The notes: generated by a model not told the origin, from the letters alone. Positions 34,682 through 42,490 are shown, numbered from the stretch's first letter. The stretch is 64,000 bases of DNA from Streptomyces aureus (GCF_000725495.1 NZ_JNZD01000008.1:1-64000); one strand, 5' to 3'. Numbers and translations: made by a program.

Positions 34682-34966
34682 ATGTACGCAGCAGTCCGGC
34701 GGTACGAAGGGGTGACCGATTCGGCCGAGGCGGCACGTCTCGTGAACGAGGGGTTCGTGGCACTCATGCGCCGGGTCCCCGGCTTCGTGGCCTACTACTG
34801 GATCGATGCCGGGGACGGAGTGATGGTCTCGACCAGCGTCTTCCAGGACCAGGCCGGTGCCGAGGAATCGATCTTTAGGGCCGCGGACTTCGTGCGGGAC
34901 AACCTTGCGTCACTGCTCCCCAACCCTCCCCAGGTCATGGCCGGCGAGGTGGTGGCTTCCGCATGA
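34682..34966 (+). CDS. ABM-superfamily (dimeric alpha/beta barrel) protein
   Basis: A 94-residue single-domain protein starting MYAAVRRYEGVTDSAEAARL. It has the ferredoxin-like pattern of the antibiotic-monooxygenase/YdhR superfamily: strand, helix, GFVAYYWIDAGDGVMVSTSV and a second helix with AADFVRDNLASLLP. An AGGAG ribosome site lies 7 bases before ATG at 34682. Such proteins dimerise and are often cofactor-free oxygenases or stress proteins of unknown substrate. A 15-bp hairpin follows the gene. Confidence 0.7.
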   Translation: MYAAVRRYEGVTDSAEAARLVNEGFVALMRRVPGFVAYYWIDAGDGVMVSTSVFQDQAGAEESIFRAADFVRDNLASLLPNPPQVMAGEVVASA

Positions 34967-35077
34967 CGGCGTGCGGACCGGCCGCATGAAGCCTCCAGGG
35001 CCGTACCGGCCGGCAGTGCCACGCGGTCACCCATCACATCATTGATCCCGCGAGGCGCGTCGGCAGCAGACACGACT

Positions 35078-35116
35078 GTGACCGCTGCTTGACGTGAGTC
35101 ATCAAGCAGCGGTCAC
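35078..35116. terminator. 15-bp hairpin between convergent genes
   Basis: GTGACCGCTGCTTGA (35078-35092) and TCAAGCAGCGGTCAC (35102-35116) pair perfectly around a 9-nt loop CGTGAGTCA. It lies between the ABM-like and DUF3885 genes. A related element occurs at 35849. Confidence 0.8.
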
Positions 35117-35159
35117 CGACTCCTGCGCGGCCGAACGGGGAAAGGGGGTCGCCCGGCTC

Positions 35160-35801
35160 TCAGAGACCGGCCGGGTGGCTGGAAAGCCAGTCCGCGTGTT
35201 GGGCCCGCACACCATCACGTTCCGGAGACGTGGCGAGGATGACGTCTGCGCCGCCGTCGTAGGGGTGGTGGATGCGTCGCAGTTCCGTGTCGGCGATGAA
35301 GACTTCGACGAGCGCCTCGTCCGCGACGGCTCGCAACAGTCCGTCGATGCAGCCGCGGCTCCACCGGCGCCGATCGGCGTACAGCCGTGTGTGGGAATGG
35401 AACTCCGGGTCGGGGTCGTCCTGGTCCGACTCGGTCCACCAGTGGATGCCGTCCGGGTGCAGCATCGGTCGTGGGGTCGGGTAGCCCGCGGGCCCGGTCG
35501 GTGTGTCCGACCAGTCCATGGTCACCACGAACACGTCCGTGCCCGTGAACAACTTGTCCAGGATCGCGTTGTACCGGTCCAGCACGATCGCGTACTCGTC
35601 CTCGGACTCCGGGTAGCGCTTCGAACCGGGGAGGCTGTGGAAACGAACCCAGCGATCCGCGTACCTGGTGCGGAACGTGTGAGCGACGGGAGGGCCTGAC
35701 GGATGTCGTTCCCTCCACAGAGCCGCCAGGAGAGCAGGGTCGATGGCGAAACTCACCCCTTGGTTGGAGCCACGCTGATCAGCCCGGAAATGCAGGTTCA
35801 C
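35160..35801 (-). CDS. DUF3885 domain protein
   Basis: A 213-residue protein whose middle carries the DUF3885 signature WVRFHSLPGSKRYPESEDEY followed by DRYNAILDKLF. The C half contains HWWTESDQDDP and a Trp/Arg-rich segment. The family has no known function and appears in many actinobacterial and Bacillus accessory regions. GTG at 35801 is preferred because AAGGA lies five bases before it; a TTG eight codons upstream is the alternative. It follows the DUF4291 gene on the same strand, with a hairpin between. Confidence 0.8.
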   Translation of the reverse strand: MNLHFRADQRGSNQGVSFAIDPALLAALWRERHPSGPPVAHTFRTRYADRWVRFHSLPGSKRYPESEDEYAIVLDRYNAILDKLFTGTDVFVVTMDWSDTPTGPAGYPTPRPMLHPDGIHWWTESDQDDPDPEFHSHTRLYADRRRWSRGCIDGLLRAVADEALVEVFIADTELRRIHHPYDGGADVILATSPERDGVRAQHADWLSSHPAGL

Positions 35802-35848
35802 CGTGGTCCTTGATGTTGCGGTCAAGATACTGCTGGTGGCAGCCGCCC

Positions 35849-35895
35849 GTCTGTGAACGCGGCTTGACTCGGATCATCAAGCAGTGTTCGCAGAC
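35849..35895. terminator. Imperfect 19-bp hairpin after DUF4291
   Basis: GTCTGTGAACGCGGCTTGA (35849-35867) pairs with TCAAGCAGTGTTCGCAGAC (35877-35895) apart from three or four mismatches, with loop CTCGGATCA. It resembles the element at 35078 in its core (GCTTGA ... TCA TCAAGC). Confidence 0.65.
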
Positions 35896-35949
35896 CTTTG
35901 CCGCGATGCGGCCCGTGGGTGGTCCCGGCGGTTGTGCCCCTGTTGCCCG

Positions 35950-36543
35950 TCAGGAACTCAGGTGGGCCAGGAGCTCTTCGCCGGCGGGGTACTCCTGCTC
36001 CTGGGGGAGCAGTCGGGTCGCTGCGTCCAGTTCGCCGTCCCTGACAAGCGCGTGGATCTCGTGGGCGAGCGGGGTCACGTCGCTGATGGACACGATCCAC
36101 TCGTTCGCGTAGCGCGCCGACGCCTCACCTGAGAGCCCCAGTTGCAGCGATCGGTACGGCAGGGGACGCAGGTGCAGATCGCGTTCGGGGTCCCACTGGA
36201 CGCGGGCTGGCGCGCGCTTGAGGTCACGCTGCCAGCTGGCGCGGTCGGGATGCAGTCCCCGGACGTAGTGCGACAGGCACGCGTTGCGCAGCGCCCAGTC
36301 GAAGCCGTCGCGAGTGATCTCGACGGCGAGGACGGTCTCCTGCCCCTCCTTCATGCCCCAGCCGCAGCGGTACATCATCCACAGAAAACTGGGCTTGATC
36401 CACGTCATGCGGTCAGGCTTCCACGCGGCGGGGAAACGGCCCTTGCGGGCGGCTGGTCCGCCGATCTCCGGGCGGTACGCCTGGTAGACGGTGATCGTGG
36501 AGTCCGTGTGGAGCGCGCGGATCTGACGGTGCGGTTCTTCCAT
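35950..36543 (-). CDS. DUF4291 family protein
   Basis: A 197-residue protein with the DUF4291 hallmarks: IRALHTDSTITVYQAYRPEI at the start, WKPDRMTWIKPSFLWMMYRC in the middle, and ITRDGFDWALRNACLSH. The C-terminal part has GLSGEASARYANEWIVSISD. Function unknown. ATG at 36543 is chosen because the family starts a few residues before IRAxxTDxTIxVYQAY; a longer frame to 36654 has no similarity. A deleted, frame-broken inverted copy of parts of this gene lies at 37366-37605. Confidence 0.85.
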   Translation of the reverse strand: MEEPHRQIRALHTDSTITVYQAYRPEIGGPAARKGRFPAAWKPDRMTWIKPSFLWMMYRCGWGMKEGQETVLAVEITRDGFDWALRNACLSHYVRGLHPDRASWQRDLKRAPARVQWDPERDLHLRPLPYRSLQLGLSGEASARYANEWIVSISDVTPLAHEIHALVRDGELDAATRLLPQEQEYPAGEELLAHLSS

Positions 36544-36668
36544 GGCGTACAGCGTGGGCTCGGCCGGCTCAGGTGACCACCGATTTTCGCCTCGCTGCCC
36601 GATCCAGCGAAGCAAGCCGGCCGCGGGCGGCAGGCAGTTGTCCTTGCGGGGCAAGTAGCGTTCGACAC

Positions 36669-37370
36669 ATGGAGCGACGTCTCAGCAATGCCGTACTCGA
36701 TGGACTGACGCGTCGGGCGCGGTCGTTCGTCACCGCGCACGGCGTCAGAGTCGATGTGTCGCCGGTCGGCCCGCTTGCGGAGCAGTGGCGTGCGCTCGGC
36801 GTCCCGTCGGTGGAGATCGACCGTGTGGAGGAGTACCAGGAGCGTTGGGGAGGTCTCGTACTGCCTCCGGCTCCGCACTACGACGGTGGACCCAAGTATC
36901 TGGACTCCGACCTTCCAGAGGGTTCGCCGGAGGAGGGGTGGCTACACCCGGCAGGAACCCACCGGACGGCAATCCCCTACTCGTTCATGATCGGACCGGG
37001 TGGGGAGTTCGGGCTGTACGGCTATCGCTGGACGCCCCTGCACCGAACCGTCGAGGGATGGGTGGAGTCCGTCGCGCTCGCCCACCATGCGTCGATGTCG
37101 GCGCAGCAGATCACCAGAATTACCGGCGATCGCGTCGATGAGGTCGCTCTGGACGGCTTCGAGCCGGTCGAAGAGGTCAAGGGAATGACAGACACCTGGT
37201 GGAGGGGCAACGATTCCTTGGTCGCCCTGTACGCGGGAGAAGCCGAGTCTCTCTCGGCCCCCTCCTGCCGCACCATGTTGATCTACTCCGGCCTGGATGA
37301 GTGGGGACTCTACGGAGGCGTACGGAGCCCTGGACGCCATCACGCGAAAAGGTCTGTGAACACGCCTTGA
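36669..37370 (+). CDS. Unknown protein, possibly SUKH/SMI1-like
   Basis: A 233-residue protein starting MERRLSNAVLDGLTRRARSF. It has a polyproline-like loop (GGLVLPPAPHYDGGPKYL), FMIGPGGEFGLYGYRW and DEWGLYGGV. The alternating Trp/Gly/Tyr strands recall SMI1/KNR4 (SUKH) proteins, many of which are toxin immunity proteins, but this is weak and from pattern only. No ribosome site precedes ATG at 36669; a -10-like TAGCGT lies just upstream, so the mRNA may be leaderless. The last residues (RSVNTP) come from the edge of the adjoining pseudogene repeat, so the C-terminus may be truncated or altered. Confidence 0.6.
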   Translation: MERRLSNAVLDGLTRRARSFVTAHGVRVDVSPVGPLAEQWRALGVPSVEIDRVEEYQERWGGLVLPPAPHYDGGPKYLDSDLPEGSPEEGWLHPAGTHRTAIPYSFMIGPGGEFGLYGYRWTPLHRTVEGWVESVALAHHASMSAQQITRITGDRVDEVALDGFEPVEEVKGMTDTWWRGNDSLVALYAGEAESLSAPSCRTMLIYSGLDEWGLYGGVRSPGRHHAKRSVNTP

Positions 37371-37605
37371 CGTGGATCAAGCCCAGTTGTCTGTGGATGA
37401 TGTACTGCTGCGGCTGGGTCTCTCGGGCGAGGCGTCGGCGCGTTACGCGAACGAGTGGATCGTGTCCATCAGCGATGTGACGCCGCTCGCCCACGAGATC
37501 CACTCCCTGGTCCGGGCCGATGAACTCGGGCGGGTCGTCGCGCTGTTGACAGAAGAGCGGCCGTACCCGCTGGCATCGGACCGGTTGGAGCATTTGGCGG
37601 CCTGA
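37366..37605 (+). pseudogene. Deleted inverted copy of the DUF4291 gene
   Basis: This segment is a rearranged copy, in opposite orientation, of two parts of the gene at 35950-36543. Bases 37368-37415 match the complement of about 36357-36407 (the WIKPSFLWMMY region), and about 37412-37605 match the complement of 35950-36145 (GLSGEASARYANEWIVSISD to the end). About 210 bp between them are missing, joined at a short CTGGG homology. The join shifts frame: the 77-codon open frame starting at 37372 reads the second part correctly and the first out of frame. It may still be translated but is not a functional DUF4291. Confidence 0.85.
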
Positions 37606-37665
37606 GTGAGGGCTCTGCTGGGCGTTCACGAAGCCGGACGTTCACGACGCCGAACGCGCGAAGCC

Positions 37666-38070
37666 TCAGACGCTGTCCGAGGCGAGGTATGCGCGGGCCC
37701 TGGCCAGTCGAGCCGTGGAGGCGCGGAACGCGATTCCCGACTCGGTCGGTCCGAGGGCGATCTCGAAGGCTCCCTCGCGGGTGGTCATACCGATGTCTTT
37801 GGCGGCAGCGGAGTCCCAGCCGGTCACCCGGAGCCCTTCCACTCCTTCGAAGACGAGGTGGAACTCGAAGGCGTTGAACCCCTTCTCGTGCCATTCCACG
37901 GGGGCGTTCACCGGCAGGATCCGCGTGTCGAACCCGAGGGTCACCGACGTTCCGCGTTCGTCGATGTGCACGTAGAAGGGATCGCATGAGCCGGCCGGCG
38001 GTGGGGTGCCGTCGTACAGGGCCCCCAGGTATCCGGGGGATGCGAGGAGGCGCGTCCAGTCAGCGCTCAT
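37666..38070 (-). CDS. Imm50-like protein, second copy
   Basis: A 134-residue protein of the Imm50 type. It opens with WTRLLASPGYLGALYDGTPP, then VTLGFDTRILPVNAPVEWHEKG, FEFHLVFEGVEGLRVTGWD and a final strand-rich region. Imm50 proteins are predicted immunity proteins of polymorphic toxin systems. It overlaps the 3' end of the upstream Imm50 paralogue by 11 bp, implying translational coupling. No toxin gene with a secretion or RHS/Colicin-like layout is adjacent. The two copies share fold signatures but low identity, so the duplication is old or they arrived separately. Confidence 0.78.
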   Translation of the reverse strand: MSADWTRLLASPGYLGALYDGTPPPAGSCDPFYVHIDERGTSVTLGFDTRILPVNAPVEWHEKGFNAFEFHLVFEGVEGLRVTGWDSAAAKDIGMTTREGAFEIALGPTESGIAFRASTARLARARAYLASDSV

Positions 38071-38557
38071 AGAACGTCCTGTCCTCGGTGCAGGGCAGAG
38101 AGCTGTGCCGTCGGGCGTCGAGCCTGCTCATGAACAGATGGGCGCCGTCGTCGGATCCGTTCTCCGTGATCCTGAAGGCGCTCACGTGGGCGACGCGTAC
38201 GGAATCGCTGCAGGTGAAGGCCAGTGACAGTCCTTCGCCCCCAGCGGTTACCCGGATATGTCGTTCTGTCCGCCACGGAAGGGCCTCGATGCTGCCGAAC
38301 GCCGGTGGACTCCAATCAGAGAGGGAGATTCCCTCCACCGCCGTGAACCGGAGTTGGCACTGCACGGTGTCCAGGCCCGCGTCGGTCCATTCCTGAGGAG
38401 CCCTTGCGGGAAAGGACGGCAGGTCTACCCGTAGCGTCACCGCGGGACCCCGCCCATTCAGATTGACCGATCGGATCCGAACACCGATCAGTTCCGGGAC
38501 GCGGCCGTAGAGGGACCGCAGCGGCCCCGGCTCGACGAGGAATCTCTCAACGGACAC
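38060..38557 (-). CDS. Imm50-like protein, first copy
   Basis: A 165-residue protein paralogous to its downstream neighbour: SLYGRVPELIGVRIRSVNL, VTLRVDLPSFPARAPQEWTD, QCQLRFTAVEGISLSDWS and a C-terminal tail beyond the domain (about 25 residues, Arg/His-rich). GTG at 38557 is the best start; no strong ribosome site is visible. It lies 11 bp after the stop of the 372-residue TPR-like gene and overlaps the next Imm50 gene, so all three are probably one operon. Confidence 0.78.
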   Translation of the reverse strand: MSVERFLVEPGPLRSLYGRVPELIGVRIRSVNLNGRGPAVTLRVDLPSFPARAPQEWTDAGLDTVQCQLRFTAVEGISLSDWSPPAFGSIEALPWRTERHIRVTAGGEGLSLAFTCSDSVRVAHVSAFRITENGSDDGAHLFMSRLDARRHSSLPCTEDRTFYER

Positions 38558-38568
38558 AGTGGCGGGCG

Positions 38569-39687
38569 TCAGTGCGACAGGGTCGCCGGGCTTCCGCCGT
38601 TCGCCTCGTAGCCCGCGACCGCGAGGGCGCGGTATATCGCGTAGTCGGAGGCCGGGTCGGCGCTCAGGGTCCAGGGCAGGGCGCCGACGTGGCCGTCCAC
38701 GTGGACGAGCTGGTTCATCGCCTCGGACCAGCGCTCGCCGCGGACCAGGAAGCAGACCAGCAGATGGCGGACGTGGGCGAGCATCGGGTCGTCGGGGCGG
38801 GCCGCGTGGACCGCGTACAGCGCGCCGTGGACCGCCTTGGTGACGACCTCGCTCTGGTAGAAGCTGCGGACCAGGTTCACCTCGGGAAGGTGCTCGAAGA
38901 CCGCGAAGAGCGGCATCGCCGCGAGGAGGGACCCCTGCGGCGCGCGGGCCGCCGCGGCCTCCGCGAACGCCTGCGCCGTCTCCCGCGAGCCGTGCCACTT
39001 CTCGCACCAGTAGTGCAGCGCCGCGAGGTGCGCGCCCATGTGGGACGGCGCGCGGTCCAGGATCTTCAGCCAGAGCTTCTCGAACTCCGGCTGGTCGTAA
39101 CCGAGTCCGCGGGCCACCGACAGCTCGATGATGTACGGGATCGGGTCGCCCGGGGACAGCAGCGCCGCGTCACCGCACGCGGACCGCGCCTCCTCCATGA
39201 TGATCCGGAAGTCGTCCGTCCCCGGAGTCGACGTCCGCCAGGCCTGCTGCACCAGGAACTCGGCGTGCACCGCGGCGCCGCCCGCGTCCTTGGGGGCCTC
39301 GGCCCGCCACACGCGCAGCCACTGGCCGCCCGGCGTCTCGCTGACCCCGCCGGGGCGCTGCTGGAGCTCGAGCGACGCGGCGCCCGCGAAGGCCTGCACC
39401 CGCTGCCAGCGGGTCTCGCCCTCGGTCTCGGTGCCGGCCAGCAGCTGCGAGGCCGCGCGGTAGTCCTGGGTCCGCTGCACCACGTCCAGGACGTTCAGCA
39501 GGTCGTCGTCCGGGCCCGGCATGCGGATGTCCAGCTCCTCCTGGCGCAGGAAGCCGTAGTCCGCCGGGTCCGCGGCGTCCGGGTCCTCCGGCGTGACGAG
39601 CTGTATACCGGTGCTCCTGCGCCGGAACACCGGAAGCAGGACCATGCTGAACATGGCCAGCGCCATCAGGACCCAGAGAATCACCAT
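38569..39687 (-). CDS. Membrane-anchored helical-repeat protein, unknown
   Basis: A 372-residue protein with one N-terminal membrane helix (MVILWVLMALAMFSMVLLPV) followed by a cytosolic helical region resembling TPR/solenoid repeats (DDLLNVLDVVQRTQDYRAAS, KLWLKILDRAPSHMGAHLAA, WSEAMNQLVHVDGHVG). No catalytic motif. In Streptomyces a gene of this kind lies next to metB in the core, as here, so it is probably a conserved gene into whose operon the two Imm50 genes were added. ATG at 39687. Confidence 0.8.
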   Translation of the reverse strand: MVILWVLMALAMFSMVLLPVFRRRSTGIQLVTPEDPDAADPADYGFLRQEELDIRMPGPDDDLLNVLDVVQRTQDYRAASQLLAGTETEGETRWQRVQAFAGAASLELQQRPGGVSETPGGQWLRVWRAEAPKDAGGAAVHAEFLVQQAWRTSTPGTDDFRIIMEEARSACGDAALLSPGDPIPYIIELSVARGLGYDQPEFEKLWLKILDRAPSHMGAHLAALHYWCEKWHGSRETAQAFAEAAAARAPQGSLLAAMPLFAVFEHLPEVNLVRSFYQSEVVTKAVHGALYAVHAARPDDPMLAHVRHLLVCFLVRGERWSEAMNQLVHVDGHVGALPWTLSADPASDYAIYRALAVAGYEANGGSPATLSH

Positions 39688-40196
39688 GGGTCAAGCGAAC
39701 CAGACGGGTCCGACAATTGGCCAACCCGGTCCCGAACGGAACTGTACGGACCCGCGCGAAACCCGCGCGGACTCGTACGAACCCGTGCGGTCCGCTTCGG
39801 CGAAGCCCCACTCCAGGTCCCACCCAGGTCCCACCTGGGCCCGCCCGGTCCCGCCCGGTTCCGCCCGGCGCACCGAGGCCCCGCCCCCGGTGTCCCGCCC
39901 GGTCCCACCCAGGTCCCACCCAGGTCCCACCTGGTCCCGCCCGGTCCCGCCCGGTCCCGCCCGGCGCACCGAGGCCCCGCCCCCGGGGTCCCGCCCGGTC
40001 CCACCCAGGTCCCACCTGGTCCCGCCCGGCGCACCGAGGCCCGCTCCGGCCTCCCGCGCGGACCGGCCGCCCCGGCCTCCCGAGGGGACCGTCCCGCTGC
40101 GGTCCGGTTCCTTCCGGTCACGCTCTGCGCGAAGCGCCCCCCGCCGCCCCCGCGTACGCCGTCATCCGCTCCCGGGGAGCACTACGCTCGGGACTC
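39688..40196. other. Intergenic region upstream of metB, mostly tandem repeats
   Basis: 509 bp between the divergent TPR-like gene and metB. Most of it (about 39800-40045) is a C-rich repeat field described separately. The last 100 bp must hold the metB promoter. No gene is supported. Confidence 0.5.
39820..40045. repeat. C-rich nested tandem repeats upstream of metB
   Basis: A 10-11-bp unit, GGTCCCRCCC, is repeated in runs. A 20-bp block CCGCCCGGCGCACCGAGGCC recurs at 39861, 39957 and 40022 (spacing 96 and 65 bp), marking the larger unit. The plus strand is strongly C-rich. Confidence 0.85.
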
Positions 40197-41351
40197 ATGA
40201 GCGACAGGCACATCAGTCAGCATTTCGAGACGATCGCGATCCACGCGGGCAACACCGCCGACCCCCTCACCGGAGCGGTCGTCCCGCCGATCTACCAGGT
40301 CTCGACCTACAAGCAGGACGGCGTCGGCGGTCTGCGCGGCGGCTACGAGTACAGCCGCAGCGCCAATCCCACCAGGACCGCCCTGGAAGAGAACCTCGCG
40401 GCCCTCGAGGGCGGTCGCCGCGGCCTCGCGTTCGCGTCGGGACTGGCGGCCGAGGACTGCCTGTTGCGTACGCTGCTCAGCCCCGGTGACCACGTGGTGA
40501 TCCCCAACGACGCGTACGGCGGCACCTTCCGGCTCTTCGCCAAGGTCGTCTCCCGCTGGGGCGTGGAGTGGTCGGTGGCCGACACCAGCGACCCCGAGTC
40601 GGTACGGGCCGCGCTGACCCCGAAGACCAAGGTCGTCTGGGTCGAGACGCCCTCCAACCCCCTCCTCGGCATCACGGACATCGCCGTGGTCGCGCAGATC
40701 GCGCGGGAGGCGGGCGCCCGGCTCGTCGTCGACAACACCTTCGCGACCCCCTACCTCCAGCAGCCGCTGGCGCTCGGCGCGGACGTCGTCGTGCACTCCC
40801 TGACCAAGTACATGGGCGGCCACTCGGACGTCGTGGGCGGTGCCCTGATCACCGGCGACCAGGAGCTCGGCGAGGAGCTGGCGTACCACCAGAACGCGAT
40901 GGGCGCGGTCGCCGGGCCCTTCGACTCCTGGCTGGTGCTGCGCGGCACGAAGACGCTCTCCGTGCGCATGGACCGGCACAGCGAGAACGCGGGCCGGATC
41001 GCCGAGATGCTCACGCGGCACGCGCGCGTGACCCGCGTCCTGTACCCGGGCCTCCCGGAGCACCCCGGTCACGAGATCGCCGCCAAGCAGATGCGGGCGT
41101 TCGGCGGCATGGTCTCCTTCCAGGTCGAGGGCGGCGAGGAGGCGGCCGTCGAGGTCTGCAACCGCGCCAAGGTGTTCACGCTCGGTGAGTCGCTGGGCGG
41201 CGTGGAGTCCCTGATCGAGCACCCGGGACGGATGACGCACGCCTCGGTCGCCGGTTCGGCGCTGGAGGTCCCCGCCGACCTGGTCCGCATCTCCGTGGGC
41301 ATCGAGAACATCGACGACCTCCTCGAGGACCTGCAGCAGGCCCTGGGCTAG
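40197..41351 (+). CDS. metB: Cystathionine gamma-synthase / gamma-lyase (PLP)
   Basis: A 384-residue Cys/Met-metabolism PLP enzyme. The Schiff-base lysine is Lys204 in HSLTKYMGGHSD. Other family blocks are YEYSRSANPTR, FASGLAAEDC, ETPSNPLLGI, VVDNTFATPYLQQP and SLGGVESLIEHP. It joins an activated homoserine ester with cysteine to make cystathionine, or splits cystathionine; sequence alone does not separate the two, and actinobacterial members can do both. A GGGGAGC site lies about 20 bases before ATG at 40197 (rather far). The upstream repeat field is noncoding. Confidence 0.92.
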   Translation: MSDRHISQHFETIAIHAGNTADPLTGAVVPPIYQVSTYKQDGVGGLRGGYEYSRSANPTRTALEENLAALEGGRRGLAFASGLAAEDCLLRTLLSPGDHVVIPNDAYGGTFRLFAKVVSRWGVEWSVADTSDPESVRAALTPKTKVVWVETPSNPLLGITDIAVVAQIAREAGARLVVDNTFATPYLQQPLALGADVVVHSLTKYMGGHSDVVGGALITGDQELGEELAYHQNAMGAVAGPFDSWLVLRGTKTLSVRMDRHSENAGRIAEMLTRHARVTRVLYPGLPEHPGHEIAAKQMRAFGGMVSFQVEGGEEAAVEVCNRAKVFTLGESLGGVESLIEHPGRMTHASVAGSALEVPADLVRISVGIENIDDLLEDLQQALG

Positions 41352-41508
41352 CCAGGAGAGCAGTCAGGAGCGCGGCCGGAGGAACGGCCGGTAGTACGGA
41401 GAGCCGCCCCGTCCATGGGCCGGGCCCACGGGCCCACGGGCCTACGGACCGGGCGGCGGTCTCCGTCCCCACGGGCACTGCGCGACCGCGGTCACACGCC
41501 GCGGCCGT

Positions 41509-41760
41509 TCACCAGCCCGTCAGCGGGGGAGTCGTCTCCGACGGCGGCTCCACCCACGGCCGGGCCGTCGCCGCCCAGACGGTGAACACCACGACCGCGC
41601 CGAGCAGGACCAGCCACAGCAGCCGCCGCACCGCCTTCCCGCGCCGCAGCATGCCCTTCCCGCGGCGGACGACCTCGGCGTACAGGTCGGGCGGGACCAC
41701 GGGTGCCGGCTCCTGCTCCAGGAGGCGCCGTACGGCCGCCTCGCGCTCGTGCAGGTTCAT
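41509..41760 (-). CDS. Small membrane protein co-translated with the sigma-like factor
   Basis: An 83-residue protein with a cytosolic, charged N-terminus (MNLHEREAAVRRLLEQEPAP ... PPDLYAEVVRRGKGMLRRG), one membrane helix (LLWLVLLGAVVVFTVWAA) and a short outside tail. Its ATG overlaps the stop of the upstream sigma-like gene (ATGA), so translation is coupled. Topology and partner gene suggest an anti-sigma-like membrane tether, but there is no HxxxCxxC zinc motif, so this is inference. Confidence 0.75.
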   Translation of the reverse strand: MNLHEREAAVRRLLEQEPAPVVPPDLYAEVVRRGKGMLRRGKAVRRLLWLVLLGAVVVFTVWAATARPWVEPPSETTPPLTGW

Positions 41761-42254
41761 GACGGCGCCACCTCCAACGGGGCCGGAGCGGGCCCCCGCG
41801 GCGGATGCAGCAGGGTCGCCATCGCGCGGGCGCAGATCGAGCGCACCCGTTCCGCGGGCAGCCCGAGCAGCGCCGCCGTCTGCTCCTCGGCGACCCCCTC
41901 GTACAGCCGCAGCACGAGGATCAGCCGTTCCTGGGGCGTGAGCCGGGCCAGGACGTGGTCCGGGGAGGTGCGCCGGCGCCCGAAGCTGCCGTACTGGTGC
42001 CAGGCGGAACGCTGGAAGCGCGCGGCCAGTTCCCGGCGCGCGCAGTCGTACGGATCCTCGCCGTGCAGCCGGTCCCAGGAGGCGTACGTACGGGCGAGGG
42101 TCAGGGTCAGCAGCCGCCGCGCGCGCGGGCTGGCGTCCCGGGGCTCCGCGGTGAGCAGCGTGGCGGTGTGCAGCAGCCGTCCCGCCGCGCCCGCCACGAA
42201 CGCCTCGAACTCCCGGGCCCGGCGGACGCCTTGGGAGGCACGCCGTTCTCGCAC
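41757..42254 (-). CDS. Sigma-70-family-like factor (SigE/ECF type)
   Basis: A 165-residue protein with an ECF-like layout. Region 2 is weakly conserved (FEAFVAGAAGRLLHTATLLT, RTYASWDRLHGEDPYDCARR), a short linker follows, and region 4 is clear (LARLTPQERLILVLRLYEGV, TAALLGLPAERVRSICARAM). It should bind RNA polymerase and -35 DNA. The weak region 2 may mean it is a divergent or non-canonical sigma factor. GTG at 42254 follows GGGAGG. The downstream overlapping gene encodes a small membrane protein. Confidence 0.8.
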   Translation of the reverse strand: MRERRASQGVRRAREFEAFVAGAAGRLLHTATLLTAEPRDASPRARRLLTLTLARTYASWDRLHGEDPYDCARRELAARFQRSAWHQYGSFGRRRTSPDHVLARLTPQERLILVLRLYEGVAEEQTAALLGLPAERVRSICARAMATLLHPPRGPAPAPLEVAPS

Positions 42255-42490
42255 CTTGCCTCCCGCCTGAGGGCGACCTGAGAACGGGCCCGCGGTCGCG
42301 TGCGACCCGTCGCACCCCGTACGACGAGGACCCGGTCTCATATGAGGCCAGAGGGCGCCTTCCGGTCAAGAGTCCGGAGCACATGCACGCGCACGTGAGG
42401 CCCACGCGGCCACGGAACGCGGGATGCGAACCGCCCGGAACGCCGGTCGCCGTCCGGCACCGCCACCCCGCGCCGGGCCGGGGCGCCGGA

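Noticed and set aside
37372..37605. Stand-alone 77-residue gene
   Set aside because: Its second two-thirds copy the end of DUF4291 while the first third is an out-of-frame reading of another part of the same gene, so it is treated as a pseudogene.
37600..38070. Toxin gene paired with the Imm50 proteins
   Set aside because: No frame near either Imm50 gene has a secretion signal, RHS/WXG/PAAR part or known nuclease motif.
31400..38560. Prophage or ICE in the accessory patch
   Set aside because: No integrase, transposase, relaxase, phage structural gene, tRNA target or attachment-site duplication was seen. Only an island-like composition remains.
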